Positions 1 through 8,579 of a stretch of 64,000 nt of DNA are shown here, one piece after another. Within the stretch, counting starts at the first letter, position 1. The number at the start of each line of letters is the position of its first letter. Below the pieces are notes generated by a model. It was given only the letters and a program-made list of their open reading frames with translations, made no database searches and had not been told where the DNA came from. Origin of the DNA: Metarhizobium sp964253915 (lineage in GTDB: Bacteria; Pseudomonadota; Alphaproteobacteria; Rhizobiales; Rhizobiaceae); contig NZ_CAXUSG020000003.1 of assembly GCF_964253915.1 (NCBI RefSeq), positions 248,001 to 312,000 of the forward strand, written 5' to 3'. The position numbers and the translations under genes were made by a program.

Positions 1-2
1 GC

Positions 3-614
3 GCACCGGTGGAAACACTGCCCTACGAACAGGTGACCTACTGGAACGAGATGCAGCAGATCCTCGACTGGACGACGACCAACGTCCATTCGACACTCAA
101 TGTCTGCTGGGGCGCGATGGCCGCGGTCTACCATTTCCATGGCGTGCCGAAACACGAACTCAAGGAAAAGGCTTTTGGCGTCTATCGCCATCTCAACCTG
201 AAGCCCTCGTCCGTCTATCTCAACGGTTTTTCCGACGATTTCGGCGTGCCGGTGTCACGCTGGACCGAGGTGCGCCGCGCCGACATCGAAAAGGCCGAAG
301 GCCTGGAAATCCTGATGGAATCGAAAGAAATGGGCGTCTGCCTGCTGCATGAGAAGGCGGGCAAGCGGCTCTACATGTTCAATCACGTCGAATATGATTC
401 GACCTCGCTGGCGGACGAATATTTCCGCGACATCAATGCCGGCGTGCCGATTAAGATGCCGCACGACTATTTCCCGCACAACGATCCGGACCTGCCGCCC
501 TTGAACCGATGGCGCAGCCATGCGCATCTTTTCTTCGGCAACTGGATCAACGAGATCTACCAGACGACACCCTATGAAGTGTCGGAAATCGGCGCGGGAG
601 GAAAAACACCATGA
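3..614 (+). CDS. metA: MetA-family homoserine O-acyltransferase, probably O-acetyltransferase (5' end outside the window)
   Basis: This is the C-terminal 203 residues of a MetA-family enzyme, which acylates the hydroxyl of L-homoserine in methionine synthesis. The frame is open at the window edge, so the GTG at position 9 is an internal Val and not a start. Visible landmarks are the nucleophile region CWGAMAA (catalytic Cys) and the FNHVEYD segment carrying the catalytic His and Glu. The first residues read A-P-V-E. In this family the residue after GAPV/L (111 in E. coli) sets the acyl donor: Gly in succinyltransferases and Glu in acetyltransferases, so Glu here favours acetyl-CoA. The stop overlaps the next start (ATGA), which suggests coupled translation. 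The family call is firm; the donor preference is inferred. Confidence 0.93.
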   Translation, partial: APVETLPYEQVTYWNEMQQILDWTTTNVHSTLNVCWGAMAAVYHFHGVPKHELKEKAFGVYRHLNLKPSSVYLNGFSDDFGVPVSRWTEVRRADIEKAEGLEILMESKEMGVCLLHEKAGKRLYMFNHVEYDSTSLADEYFRDINAGVPIKMPHDYFPHNDPDLPPLNRWRSHAHLFFGNWINEIYQTTPYEVSEIGAGGKTP

Positions 615-1063
615 GCGGCAACCTTGAGATCAGACCCCTGCGCGCCGAGGACGAGACGGAGTGGCGCCGGCTCTGGACGGCCTATCTCGCCTTCTACGAA
701 ACGGTGCTGCCGGAAGAGATCTACCGCTCCACCTTCGCCCGGCTGCTGAGCGGCCAGCCGAACGAATATAACGGGCTCATCGCCGTGCTCGACGGCAAGC
801 CGGTGGGGTTGGCGCATTACCTCTTCCACCGGTCCTGCTGGCATATCGACGATATCTGCTACCTGCAGGACCTCTACGCCGATCCGGATGTGCGCGGCAC
901 CGGCATCGGCCGGGCGCTGATCGAGGCGATCTATGAAAAGGCCACCGGTCGCGGCTCGAAGGAAGTCTACTGGATGACGCAGGAATTCAATGCCACCGCG
1001 CGGCGCCTCTATGATAGGCTGGCGGAAAAGACGCCCTTCCTGGTCTACCAGCGCAATTTCTAG
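611..1063 (+). CDS. GNAT family N-acetyltransferase
   Basis: This 150-residue protein is a single GNAT domain. The acetyl-CoA binding signature is seen as DPDVRGTGIGRALI (motif A, R-G-T-G-I-G-R/A), followed by the usual helix and a C-terminal strand with a late Tyr (VYWMTQEFNATARRLYD). The substrate is not predictable from the sequence. The ATG overlaps the metA stop by four bases (ATGA), so it is probably co-translated with metA. There is no signal peptide or membrane segment, so a cytoplasmic enzyme is expected. Confidence 0.9.
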   Translation: MSGNLEIRPLRAEDETEWRRLWTAYLAFYETVLPEEIYRSTFARLLSGQPNEYNGLIAVLDGKPVGLAHYLFHRSCWHIDDICYLQDLYADPDVRGTGIGRALIEAIYEKATGRGSKEVYWMTQEFNATARRLYDRLAEKTPFLVYQRNF

Positions 1064-1069
1064 GCCCCG

Positions 1070-2254
1070 ATGTTCATTCCTTTCTTCCTCGATCTCAAGG
1101 CAGCAAAAATCCCGGTGACATTGCGGGAATTCTTGCTGCTCCTGGAAGGCATGCGGGAAGGGTTGGCGGATTTCGACATCGAGGCGTTCTATTTCCTGGC
1201 GCGGGCGGCGCTGGTGAAGGACGAACGGTTCATCGACCGTTTCGACCAGGTGTTCGCCAGCAGCTTCAAGGGACTGGAAGCCGTCGCTGGCAGCGAGGCC
1301 ATCGAAGAAGCCGCCATTCCCGAAGAATGGCTGCGCAAGCTTGCGGAAAAATACCTGACGGACGACGAAAAGAAACTTGTCGAAAGCCTCGGCGGTTTCG
1401 ACAAGCTGATGGAAACGCTGCAGCAGCGGCTGGCGGAGCAGAAGGGGCGGCATCAGGGCGGCTCGAAATGGATCGGCACCGCCGGCACTTCGCCCTTCGG
1501 CGCCTATGGCTACAATCCCGAAGGCGTGCGCATCGGCCAGGACGAATCCCGCCATCGTCGCGCCGCAAAGGTCTGGGACCGCCGCGAATTTCGCAATTTC
1601 GACGACAGCGTCGAACTCGGCACCCGCAATATCAAGGTGGCGTTGAAGCGGCTGCGCCGCTGGGTGCGCGCCGGCGCCGCCGACGAACTCGATCTCGGCG
1701 GCACGATCCGCGCCACCGCCGAACACGGCTATCTCGACGTGCAGACCCGGCCGGAGCGCCGCAACGCCGTCAAGCTTCTGATGTTCTTCGATGTCGGCGG
1801 CTCGATGGACGATCATATCCGCATCGTCGAGGAGCTGTTTTCCGCCGCCCGCGCCGAATTCCGGCACATGGATTATTTCTATTTCCACAATTGCCCCTAC
1901 GAAGGCGTGTGGAAGGACAATCGCCGGCGGCGCGTCGATGTGACGCCGACCGAGGACATCATCCGCACCTTCGGGCCGGACCATCACGCCGTCTTCGTCG
2001 GCGATGCGGCGATGAGCCCTTACGAGATCACCCATGCCGGCGGTTCGGTCGAACACTGGAACAAGGAAAGCGGCGAAGTCTGGCTGTCGCGCCTGACCGG
2101 TCATTTCCGCCGGTCGATCTGGATCAACCCGGTGCGCGAGGATTATTGGGGATATACCTCGTCGATCGGCATGGTTCGACGGCTGTTTGCCGGACAGATG
2201 TATCCGTTGACGCTCGGCGGTCTGGAGCAGGCGACACGCGCGCTTTCGCGCTGA
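1070..2254 (+). CDS. VWA domain-containing protein (CoxE/YehP-like)
   Basis: This 394-residue protein starts six bases after the GNAT gene and looks like the third member of the same unit. The N-terminal half (MFIPFFLDLKAAKIPVTLREFL) resembles proteins annotated as VWA/CoxE-like, which usually work beside AAA+ ATPases. The C-terminal half (about residues 230-390) holds a von Willebrand A fold. The metal-site motif reads D-V-G-G-S, so the first Ser of canonical DxSxS is Gly. No MoxR-type ATPase lies next to it here. The exact role is unknown. Confidence 0.85.
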   Translation: MFIPFFLDLKAAKIPVTLREFLLLLEGMREGLADFDIEAFYFLARAALVKDERFIDRFDQVFASSFKGLEAVAGSEAIEEAAIPEEWLRKLAEKYLTDDEKKLVESLGGFDKLMETLQQRLAEQKGRHQGGSKWIGTAGTSPFGAYGYNPEGVRIGQDESRHRRAAKVWDRREFRNFDDSVELGTRNIKVALKRLRRWVRAGAADELDLGGTIRATAEHGYLDVQTRPERRNAVKLLMFFDVGGSMDDHIRIVEELFSAARAEFRHMDYFYFHNCPYEGVWKDNRRRRVDVTPTEDIIRTFGPDHHAVFVGDAAMSPYEITHAGGSVEHWNKESGEVWLSRLTGHFRRSIWINPVREDYWGYTSSIGMVRRLFAGQMYPLTLGGLEQATRALSR

Positions 2255-2343
2255 TTGTCGGCAAAAATATTACTAATTGCGGTTTGCCGAAAACTGCAGC
2301 ATTTTGCACTCGAATTCACAGGCAGACAGCAGGCGATCGCGAC

Positions 2344-3369
2344 ATGACGGATACAGGTTTTCAAAGAGAAGTTTTCGGAACCACGGCAGCCGGCGAGACC
2401 GTCTACCGGGTCACGATCAAGGGCGGCGGGCTGACGGCGAAGGTGATGACCTGGGGCTCCGTCATCCAGGATCTGCGCCTCGACGGCCATGCGCCGCCGC
2501 TGGTGCTGGGTTTTGAGGATTTCGCCAGCTATCCGCAATATTCCTCCTATTTCGGCGCCACGCCCGGCCGCTGCGCCAACCGCATCGATGGCGGCCGCTT
2601 CGTGCTCGACGGTGAAGAAATCCAGCTCGACCGCAACGAGAAGGGCATCAACCACCTGCACGGCGGCACCGGCAACATCGCCAAGCAGAACTGGACGATC
2701 GTCGACCAGGCCGCCGACCGCGTCGTGCTGCGCATCGTCGATGCGGCCGGCCGCGCCGGTTATCCCGGCAATTGCGACATCACCGCCATCTATCACCTGC
2801 ATGGCGACGGGGTTCTTTCGGTGACCTACGAGGCGACCACGGATGCGCCGGCACCGGTCAACCTGTGTCAGCACTCCTACTTCAACCTCGACGGCCGCGA
2901 AAACGCCCTCGACCACGACCTGATGATCGCCGCCGATCATTACCTGCCGACCACCGAAGCCCAGATCCCGACCGGCGAGCTTCGCTCTGTCGCCGGCACT
3001 CCTTTCGATTTCCGCGAGATGGGCCCGATGAAGCGGTTCGAGAACGGCGAACAGGTGCTGTTCGACCATAATTTCTGCCTGTCGCGCCAGCGCACGGCAA
3101 AACGCAGCGTCGCGCTGGCCCGTAGCATCAATTCCGGCGTTTCCATGGAAGTGCGCACCACCGAACCCGGCGTGCAGCTCTATGCCGGCTTCAAGCTCGA
3201 CGTGCCGGTGCCCGGCCTGGAAGGTCGCCGCTACGGCGCCTTCGCCGGCTTCTGCATGGAAACGCAGGTCTGGCCGGATGCCGTCAACCACGCCGATTTC
3301 CCGAACGCCATCCTGCGCCCCGGCCAGACGCTGAAGCAGGAAACGGATTACGTTTTTAGCAAGAGCTGA
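2344..3369 (+). CDS. galM: Aldose 1-epimerase (mutarotase)
   Basis: This 341-residue protein has the galactose-mutarotase fold and interconverts alpha and beta anomers of aldoses. Recognisable family segments are GATPGRCANRI near residue 75, the NHLHGG motif with the catalytic-region His near residue 100, and LCQHSYFNLDG near residue 180. The frame stays open upstream to 1327, but that extension overlaps the VWA gene and has no family similarity. The ATG at 2344 (MTDTGFQREVFG) gives the normal length. It lies 89 bases after the VWA gene and may be transcribed separately. Confidence 0.92.
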   Translation: MTDTGFQREVFGTTAAGETVYRVTIKGGGLTAKVMTWGSVIQDLRLDGHAPPLVLGFEDFASYPQYSSYFGATPGRCANRIDGGRFVLDGEEIQLDRNEKGINHLHGGTGNIAKQNWTIVDQAADRVVLRIVDAAGRAGYPGNCDITAIYHLHGDGVLSVTYEATTDAPAPVNLCQHSYFNLDGRENALDHDLMIAADHYLPTTEAQIPTGELRSVAGTPFDFREMGPMKRFENGEQVLFDHNFCLSRQRTAKRSVALARSINSGVSMEVRTTEPGVQLYAGFKLDVPVPGLEGRRYGAFAGFCMETQVWPDAVNHADFPNAILRPGQTLKQETDYVFSKS

Positions 3370-3390
3370 TTGCGAGGGTGACGCCTGCCT

Positions 3391-3520
3391 CCTTCTCCCC
3401 GTGGGGAGAAGGGTCCGCAGGACGCAGCGGGATGAGGGGGTGCCACACAGCAAAACCTCGCCGTTCCGTCCCCCCTCATCCGACCCTTCGGGCCACCTTC
3501 TCCCCACGGGGGAGAAGGGG
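3391..3520. repeat. RIME-like intergenic palindromic repeat
   Basis: This element of about 130 bp fills the convergent gap between galM and the marR-type gene. It contains two small palindromes (CCTTCTCCCC-GTG-GGGAGAAGG at 3391-3412 and a near copy at 3496-3518). A larger inverted repeat pairs GGGATGAGGGGG (3429-3440) with CCCCCCTCATCC (3469-3480). The size and mosaic palindrome layout resemble the rhizobial intergenic mosaic elements (RIME). The match to that named class is from memory. As RNA it could fold and help end both convergent transcripts. Confidence 0.7.
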
Positions 3521-3532
3521 AAACGGCTGGGT

Positions 3533-4072
3533 TCAGCCCGACGAACCACCGTCCTGCAGCTTCTTCTCGCGCTGGACATACAACGCCTCGAAACCGCCGA
3601 TGAACGTCTCGAACAGCCGTGAAAAGGTTTCGATATCGGCCTGCGGCCAGTCGGCGACGATTTCGGCAACTGCGGCCAGTTTTACCGCGCGAATTTCTTC
3701 CAGCAGCTTCAGCCCGAGCGGAGTCAGGACCACGACGATACGCCGCGCATCCGCCTGAGACGCCTCACGGCGCAGCACGCCCCGTTCGACCATGTCGGCA
3801 ACCACGCGGCTGGCGCGCGACGGATCGATGCGCATGCGCTCGGCAATCGTGCCGACCGTCACCTCGCTGTCCCGCTCCACCCGCTTGATGACGTCGAGCA
3901 CGTCGATATGCGAGATATCCAGATCCGGCGCGACGTTCTGCAGCGCCACACGCCCGACGACGCGCCGGCCGATCATGATGCGCATACGTGACATGGCCTG
4001 GCCGATGCGCTCGACGCTAAGCGCATCGGGGGTCTTTTCTGTGCCGGATTCGGTCATCGTGCTGTCATCCAT
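3533..4072 (-). CDS. MarR family transcriptional regulator
   Basis: This 179-residue protein has a winged helix with the MarR recognition region around SRASRVVADMVERGVLRREASQADARRI, including the D-x-R wing motif. It is divergent from the MFS efflux gene that starts at 4187, the classic layout of a repressor controlling a multidrug pump. The ATG at 4072 (MDDSTM) was chosen: a purine-rich GGGAAAG precedes it, and the frame upstream to 4126 is not typical of the family. An internal ATG at 4057 is possible. The ligand is unknown. Confidence 0.88.
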   Translation of the reverse strand: MDDSTMTESGTEKTPDALSVERIGQAMSRMRIMIGRRVVGRVALQNVAPDLDISHIDVLDVIKRVERDSEVTVGTIAERMRIDPSRASRVVADMVERGVLRREASQADARRIVVVLTPLGLKLLEEIRAVKLAAVAEIVADWPQADIETFSRLFETFIGGFEALYVQREKKLQDGGSSG

Positions 4073-4130
4073 GCTTTCCCATAGCAAAACCGCCACGGAA
4101 TGGAAATATGCCGGGCGCAAAAACATGCCG

Positions 4131-4160
4131 TTGACAATTATATGCTAAAAGCACATAAAT
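4131..4160 (+). promoter_or_regulatory. Promoter of the MFS gene with an overlapping probable MarR operator
   Basis: TTGACA at 4131-4136 is a perfect -35. After a 17-bp spacer CATAAA at 4154-4159 serves as a -10. The spacer and -10 contain the inverted repeat TTATATGC-TAAAA-GCACATAA (4138-4158; 7 of 8 arm bases match), extending to AATT on both sides. An imperfect palindrome of this size inside the promoter of a pump divergent from a MarR gene is what is expected of the repressor site. Confidence 0.62.
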
Positions 4161-4186
4161 TGCTCAACGCCACCGGACCCCTCCTC

Positions 4187-5689
4187 ATGGATATGCAACC
4201 CGCTTCCCTGCCGCTTGTCGCCGACAACCGACGCCGCTTCCTGGTCTTCTCCCTGCTGATGACCGCCCTTTTCATGGCAACGCTCGACAACCAGATCGTT
4301 TCCACGGCGCTGCCGACCATCGTCGGCGAATTCGGCCAGTTGGAGCGATTCGGCTGGGTCGGCTCGTCCTACCTGCTCGCCTCCAGCGCCGTGATGCCGC
4401 TCTACGGCAAGCTCGGTGACCTCTTCGGGCGCAAATATGTGATGATCGCTGCCGTCGTCATCTTCGTCGTCGGCTCGATGGTCTGCGGCCTGGCGGTATC
4501 GATGAACACGCTGATCGCCGCCCGCGTGCTGCAGGGGCTCGGCGGCGGTGGCCTGATGGTGTCGATCTTCTCGATCAACGCCGATCTTTTTGCGCCGCGT
4601 GAACGCGCCAAATACCAGAGCTATTCCAGCCTGATGCTGATGGCCTCAGGCGCCATCGGCCCGACGCTCGGCGGCACGATGAGCGACTTTTTCGGCTGGC
4701 GCTCGATATTCCTGGTCAACATTCCGATCGGCCTGCTGGTGCTCGTCGGCCTGGTGTTCCTGCTGCCTTACCGTCGCCCGGCACGCCAGCCGAAAATCGA
4801 TTATGCCGGTGCGCTGCTGCTGGCTGCTGCCGTGGCGAGCGTTGTGCTGGCCGCCGACAGTGCCGAACTATTCGGCTCGCTGGTCTCGGTGCAAAGTGCC
4901 GCCATCGTCGCGACCGGCATTCTCTGTGCGGTGGCCTGGGTGGTGGTGGAACGCCGGGCGCCGGAGCCGATCGTGCCGCTGTCGCTGTTCCGCAATCCGA
5001 CCTTCACGCTGCTGCTGGTCATCTCGCTGGCGAGCGGCGCCATCGGCATCGGGCTGGTCAATTATTACGCGCTGTTCCTGCAGACGACCACCGGCCTGTC
5101 GCCCTCCGTCGCCGGCCTGCTGTTCATCGCGCTGACCGGCGGCATCGTCTGCGGCTCGCTTTCCGCCGGTCGGCTGATCGCCGCCTACGGCCGCTACAAG
5201 CCGTTCTCGATCGCCAGCACCTCACTGTGCCTTGTGGCGCTCGGCCTGTTCACGCAGGTGCATCCCGGCACGCCGATCGTCGTCATCTCAGGCATCCTCT
5301 TGCTGCATGGCTTCGGCGTCGGCCTCGGCCAGCAGGTGCCGATCCTCGGTGTGCAGAACGCCGCCGCCAAGGGGGATATCGGCGCGGCGACCGGTGCGGT
5401 GACGCTGACGCGCATGTCGGGCGCGGCCATCGCCATCTCGATCTACGGCGCCGTCGTCGCCTCCGGCATCGCCCGTCTGGGCGAGGTCGTGCCCGGGGTG
5501 GCCGATATCGAGCAGCTGACGCCGAAAATGCTGGCCGCCCTGCCGGCAGACACGCGGCAGATGATCGCCGAGACCTATTCGCATGCTTTCCTGCCGCTGT
5601 TCCTCACCGCCGGCGGCATCGCCATCATCGGCCTGATCGCCGCCCTGTCGCTAAAACCGATCCGCCTGCCGCGCGCCGGCGAGGCCTGA
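4187..5689 (+). CDS. MFS multidrug efflux transporter, DHA2 (EmrB/QacA) type
   Basis: This membrane protein of about 500 residues has the 14-helix DHA2 layout and is a proton-driven exporter of drugs or toxic compounds. Motifs seen are LDNQIVSTALPTI in helix 1 (motif D1 region) and the loop 2-3 motif A as GKLGDLFGRK. The hydrophobic segments run through to the C-terminus. The start at 4187 (MDMQPAS) was chosen over in-frame starts at 4100 and 4142, because those lie upstream of or within the promoter/operator. Regulation by the divergent MarR protein is inferred from the operator at 4137-4160. Confidence 0.9.
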   Translation: MDMQPASLPLVADNRRRFLVFSLLMTALFMATLDNQIVSTALPTIVGEFGQLERFGWVGSSYLLASSAVMPLYGKLGDLFGRKYVMIAAVVIFVVGSMVCGLAVSMNTLIAARVLQGLGGGGLMVSIFSINADLFAPRERAKYQSYSSLMLMASGAIGPTLGGTMSDFFGWRSIFLVNIPIGLLVLVGLVFLLPYRRPARQPKIDYAGALLLAAAVASVVLAADSAELFGSLVSVQSAAIVATGILCAVAWVVVERRAPEPIVPLSLFRNPTFTLLLVISLASGAIGIGLVNYYALFLQTTTGLSPSVAGLLFIALTGGIVCGSLSAGRLIAAYGRYKPFSIASTSLCLVALGLFTQVHPGTPIVVISGILLLHGFGVGLGQQVPILGVQNAAAKGDIGAATGAVTLTRMSGAAIAISIYGAVVASGIARLGEVVPGVADIEQLTPKMLAALPADTRQMIAETYSHAFLPLFLTAGGIAIIGLIAALSLKPIRLPRAGEA

Positions 5690-5750
5690 TCGCTTTCGAC
5701 ACATCGACTGCTTGCCAAGCGGCGTTCGCGCCGCTACATCTCTTCTCGCT

Positions 5751-5850
5751 CTAACGGGGTGCCTTATGTCCGGCAACGGAGATCTGGCTGAGAGGCGTGC
5801 AAACGCTAACCCGCGGAACCTGATCCGGCTAACACCGGCGGAGGGATTAG
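5751..5850 (+). promoter_or_regulatory. TPP riboswitch (THI element)
   Basis: The conserved TPP aptamer blocks are present in order: ACGGGGTGCC at 5754-5763, CTGAGA at 5788-5793, ACCC at about 5809-5812, then GGAACCTGATCCGG with the TAACACCGGCGGAGGGA block ending near 5847. It sits about 65 bases before thiB, so thiamine pyrophosphate is expected to lower expression of the thiamine importer operon. Confidence 0.95.
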
Positions 5851-5913
5851 ACGCGCGATCTTCAAGCGACGCCACTTTTCCCATCCAATATCAACCTGGA
5901 AGAGGAGGGCGTC

Positions 5914-6942
5914 ATGCCGATCCAGAAGACTTCGACACTGTTTTCCCTGGCCGCACTCGCCGCCGGAGCGTTTCTTGCTTTTTCCGGCACGGCCAATGCG
6001 GCCGACAAGACGCTGACGATCTATACCTATGAAAGCTTCATCTCCGAATGGGGTCCCGGCCCCAAGGTCAAGGAAGCCTTCGAGAAAACCTGCGCATGCA
6101 CCGTCGATTTCGTCGGCGTCGCCGATGGCGTGGCGCTTTTGTCCCGGCTGAAGCTTGAGGGCGAAGGCAGCAAGGCCGACCTGGTGCTCGGCCTCGACAC
6201 CAACCTCGTCATCGAAGCCAAGGACACTGGCCTTTTCGAAGACCACGGCATCGATACGGCCGCGGTGAAGGTGCCCGGCGATTTCAAGGATACGGTTTTC
6301 GTTCCCTACGATTACGGCCACTTCGCCGTTGTCTACGATACGCAGGTGCTGAAAACGCCGCCGGCGAGCCTGAAGGATCTGGTCGAGGGCGATCCGTCGC
6401 AAAAGATCGTCATCGAGGACCCGCGCACCTCGACCCCCGGCCTCGGCCTGCTGCTCTGGGTCAAATCCGTCTACGGCGACAAGGCGCCGGAGGCCTGGGC
6501 CAAGCTCAAGAACCGCATCCTCACCGTCACACCCGGCTGGTCGGAGGCCTACGGCCTGTTCACCAAGGGCGAGGCGCCGATGGTGCTCTCCTACACCACC
6601 TCGCCGGCCTACCACATGGTGGCCGAAAGCACCGATCGTTATCAGGCCGCAGCTTTCTCGGAAGGCCACTACATCCAGATAGAGGTCGCCGGCCTACTGA
6701 AGAACGCCAAGGACAAGCAGCTCGCCAAGGATTTCCTCTCCTTCATGATCGGCCCCGGCTTCCAGGACACCATCCCGACCAACAACTGGATGATGCCGGT
6801 TTCGGCCACGTCGCAGCCGCTGCCGGAGGCCTTCGGCAAGCTGGTCGTTCCGCAAAAAACCTTCCTGATGTCGCCTGAAGAGGTGGCCAAGAACCGCGCG
6901 GCCTGGATCGACGAGTGGCTCGCTGCCATGAGCGCCAACTGA
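5914..6942 (+). CDS. thiB: Thiamine ABC transporter, periplasmic binding protein
   Basis: This 342-residue protein begins with a cleavable signal peptide (hydrophobic stretch ending in ANA-AD near residue 30). The mature part opens with KTLTIYTYESF, typical of ThiB. It captures thiamine, TMP or TPP in the periplasm and delivers it to ThiPQ. A strong Shine-Dalgarno (GAGGAGGG) precedes the ATG. It is the first gene of the thiBPQ operon, preceded by a TPP riboswitch that supports the substrate call. Confidence 0.95.
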   Translation: MPIQKTSTLFSLAALAAGAFLAFSGTANAADKTLTIYTYESFISEWGPGPKVKEAFEKTCACTVDFVGVADGVALLSRLKLEGEGSKADLVLGLDTNLVIEAKDTGLFEDHGIDTAAVKVPGDFKDTVFVPYDYGHFAVVYDTQVLKTPPASLKDLVEGDPSQKIVIEDPRTSTPGLGLLLWVKSVYGDKAPEAWAKLKNRILTVTPGWSEAYGLFTKGEAPMVLSYTTSPAYHMVAESTDRYQAAAFSEGHYIQIEVAGLLKNAKDKQLAKDFLSFMIGPGFQDTIPTNNWMMPVSATSQPLPEAFGKLVVPQKTFLMSPEEVAKNRAAWIDEWLAAMSAN

Positions 6943-6944
6943 GC

Positions 6945-8579
6945 GTGCTGACGCCGGCCGAACGACGCTGGGCTCTTGCCGGCGGGGTTTTCAGCCTCGC
7001 CGGCATTCTGCTGTTTGTCGGCCTGGCGGTTCTTGCGTTGCTGACATTCGCAGGCGGCCCCTCGTCGCCGATCACCGCCCTTACCGATCCCTACACGCTG
7101 GGCATCCTGCGCTTCACGCTGCTGCAGGCCTTCCTGTCCACGCTTCTCTCCGTGGCTCTTGCCATGCCCGTGGCGCTCGCGCTGGCAAGGCAAAGGCGGT
7201 TTTTCGGCCGCATCTGGATCATCCGGCTGATGGCCGTGCCGATGGGCCTGCCGGTGCTGATCGGCGCCCTCGGCCTGCTGGCGATCTGGGGACGGCAGGG
7301 CATAATCAACGACACGCTCGCCTGGCTTGGCCTGCAGGAGCCGATCCACATCTATGGACTTGCCGGCATCCTGCTTGCCCACGTCTTCTTCAACCTGCCG
7401 CTTGCCTGCCGGCTGATGCTGATCGGGCTGGAACGCATCCCGGCGGAATACTGGCTGGTGTCCGGCTATCTCGGCATGCCGGGCCTCTCGGTGTTCCGCT
7501 TCATCGAATGGCCGGCCCTGCGCCGGCTGGTGCCGGGCATCGCCGGATTGATCTTCATGCTCTGCGCCACCAGTTTCACGCTGGTGCTGATCCTCGGCGG
7601 CGGACCGGCGGCCACGACACTGGAAGTGGCGATCTACCAATCGCTGCGCTTCGATTTCGCGCCGCAGCGTGCCGTGTCCCTGGCGCTGATGCAGATCGTC
7701 GTCACCGCAATCATCCTCGGTTTCCTCGCGTTGTTTCCGGCCCCTGAGGACCGAGGGATTGCCGCCGGAAAACCCGTGCGCCGGCTGGACGGCCAGAAGA
7801 TCACCGCACGCCTGTGGGATGGCGCCATCCTGTTGCTCGCCGTCCTGTTCCTCGGCCTGCCGCTCGCCGCCGTTGCCCTTGCCAGTACCAGAGCGGACCT
7901 GCTCAAGCTGCTCGGCGAGGCCGTTTTTTGGCGAGCGGCCGCCACCAGCCTGACCATCGCCCTCGGCGCCGGCCTGCTGTCGGTCTCTCTCGCCATGGCG
8001 ATCACCCAGGCACGCGAGGCGATCGCGGCGAAACGCAACCCCGCCGGCGCCGCCCGGCTGTTTTCGGCCACGCTCGGCGGAACATCGTCGCTGGTTCTGC
8101 TCGTACCGCCCGTCGTGCTGGCCACCGGATGGTTCCTGCTGCTGCTTCCCAGCGGCGATGCGAGTAAATTTGCGCCCGTTCTCGTGCTCGGCATCAACAC
8201 GCTGATGTCCCTGCCCTTCGTCATCCGCATCGTCGCGCCCGCCATGGCTGCCCACCGCATCCGCACCGCCCGCCTCTCCGCGAGCCTGGGACTGGCCGGG
8301 TGGGCGAGGCTGCGGCTGGTCGACTGGCCGGGCCTGAAAAAACCGCTGCTGATGGCGCTCTCCTTTGCCATGGCCCTGTCCCTCGGCGATCTCGGCGCCG
8401 TCGCCCTGTTCGGCGCGGACGGGCTGACGACCTTGCCCTGGCTGCTCTACAGCCGGCTCGGCAGCTACCGCACCAGCGACGCGGATGGCCTTGCCTTGCT
8501 GCTCGGCCTCATCTGCCTCGGCCTGACCATCGCCGGCACGGCCGGCCTGAAAATCCCGGAGGAACGCGATGAGCGGTGA
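6945..8579 (+). CDS. thiP: Thiamine ABC transporter, permease
   Basis: This 544-residue inner-membrane protein has two fused permease halves of about six helices each, as in ThiP. The EAA-like coupling loops are GYLGMPGLSVFRFIEWP in the first half and ASLGLAGWARLRLVDWP in the second. The chosen GTG at 6945 begins two bases after the thiB stop. Another GTG at 6915 would overlap thiB by 28 bases; neither has a strong ribosome site, so the start is uncertain. The end overlaps thiQ by 11 bases. Confidence 0.93.
   Translation: MLTPAERRWALAGGVFSLAGILLFVGLAVLALLTFAGGPSSPITALTDPYTLGILRFTLLQAFLSTLLSVALAMPVALALARQRRFFGRIWIIRLMAVPMGLPVLIGALGLLAIWGRQGIINDTLAWLGLQEPIHIYGLAGILLAHVFFNLPLACRLMLIGLERIPAEYWLVSGYLGMPGLSVFRFIEWPALRRLVPGIAGLIFMLCATSFTLVLILGGGPAATTLEVAIYQSLRFDFAPQRAVSLALMQIVVTAIILGFLALFPAPEDRGIAAGKPVRRLDGQKITARLWDGAILLLAVLFLGLPLAAVALASTRADLLKLLGEAVFWRAAATSLTIALGAGLLSVSLAMAITQAREAIAAKRNPAGAARLFSATLGGTSSLVLLVPPVVLATGWFLLLLPSGDASKFAPVLVLGINTLMSLPFVIRIVAPAMAAHRIRTARLSASLGLAGWARLRLVDWPGLKKPLLMALSFAMALSLGDLGAVALFGADGLTTLPWLLYSRLGSYRTSDADGLALLLGLICLGLTIAGTAGLKIPEERDER

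Noticed and set aside
572..2104. 510-residue open frame on the minus strand opposite the GNAT and VWA genes
   Set aside because: It is a GC-rich antisense shadow with no recognisable domain. The plus-strand genes have clear families.
1327..2343. Upstream extension of the galM frame (680 residues in total)
   Set aside because: It overlaps the VWA gene and has no mutarotase similarity. The normal galM length starts at 2344.
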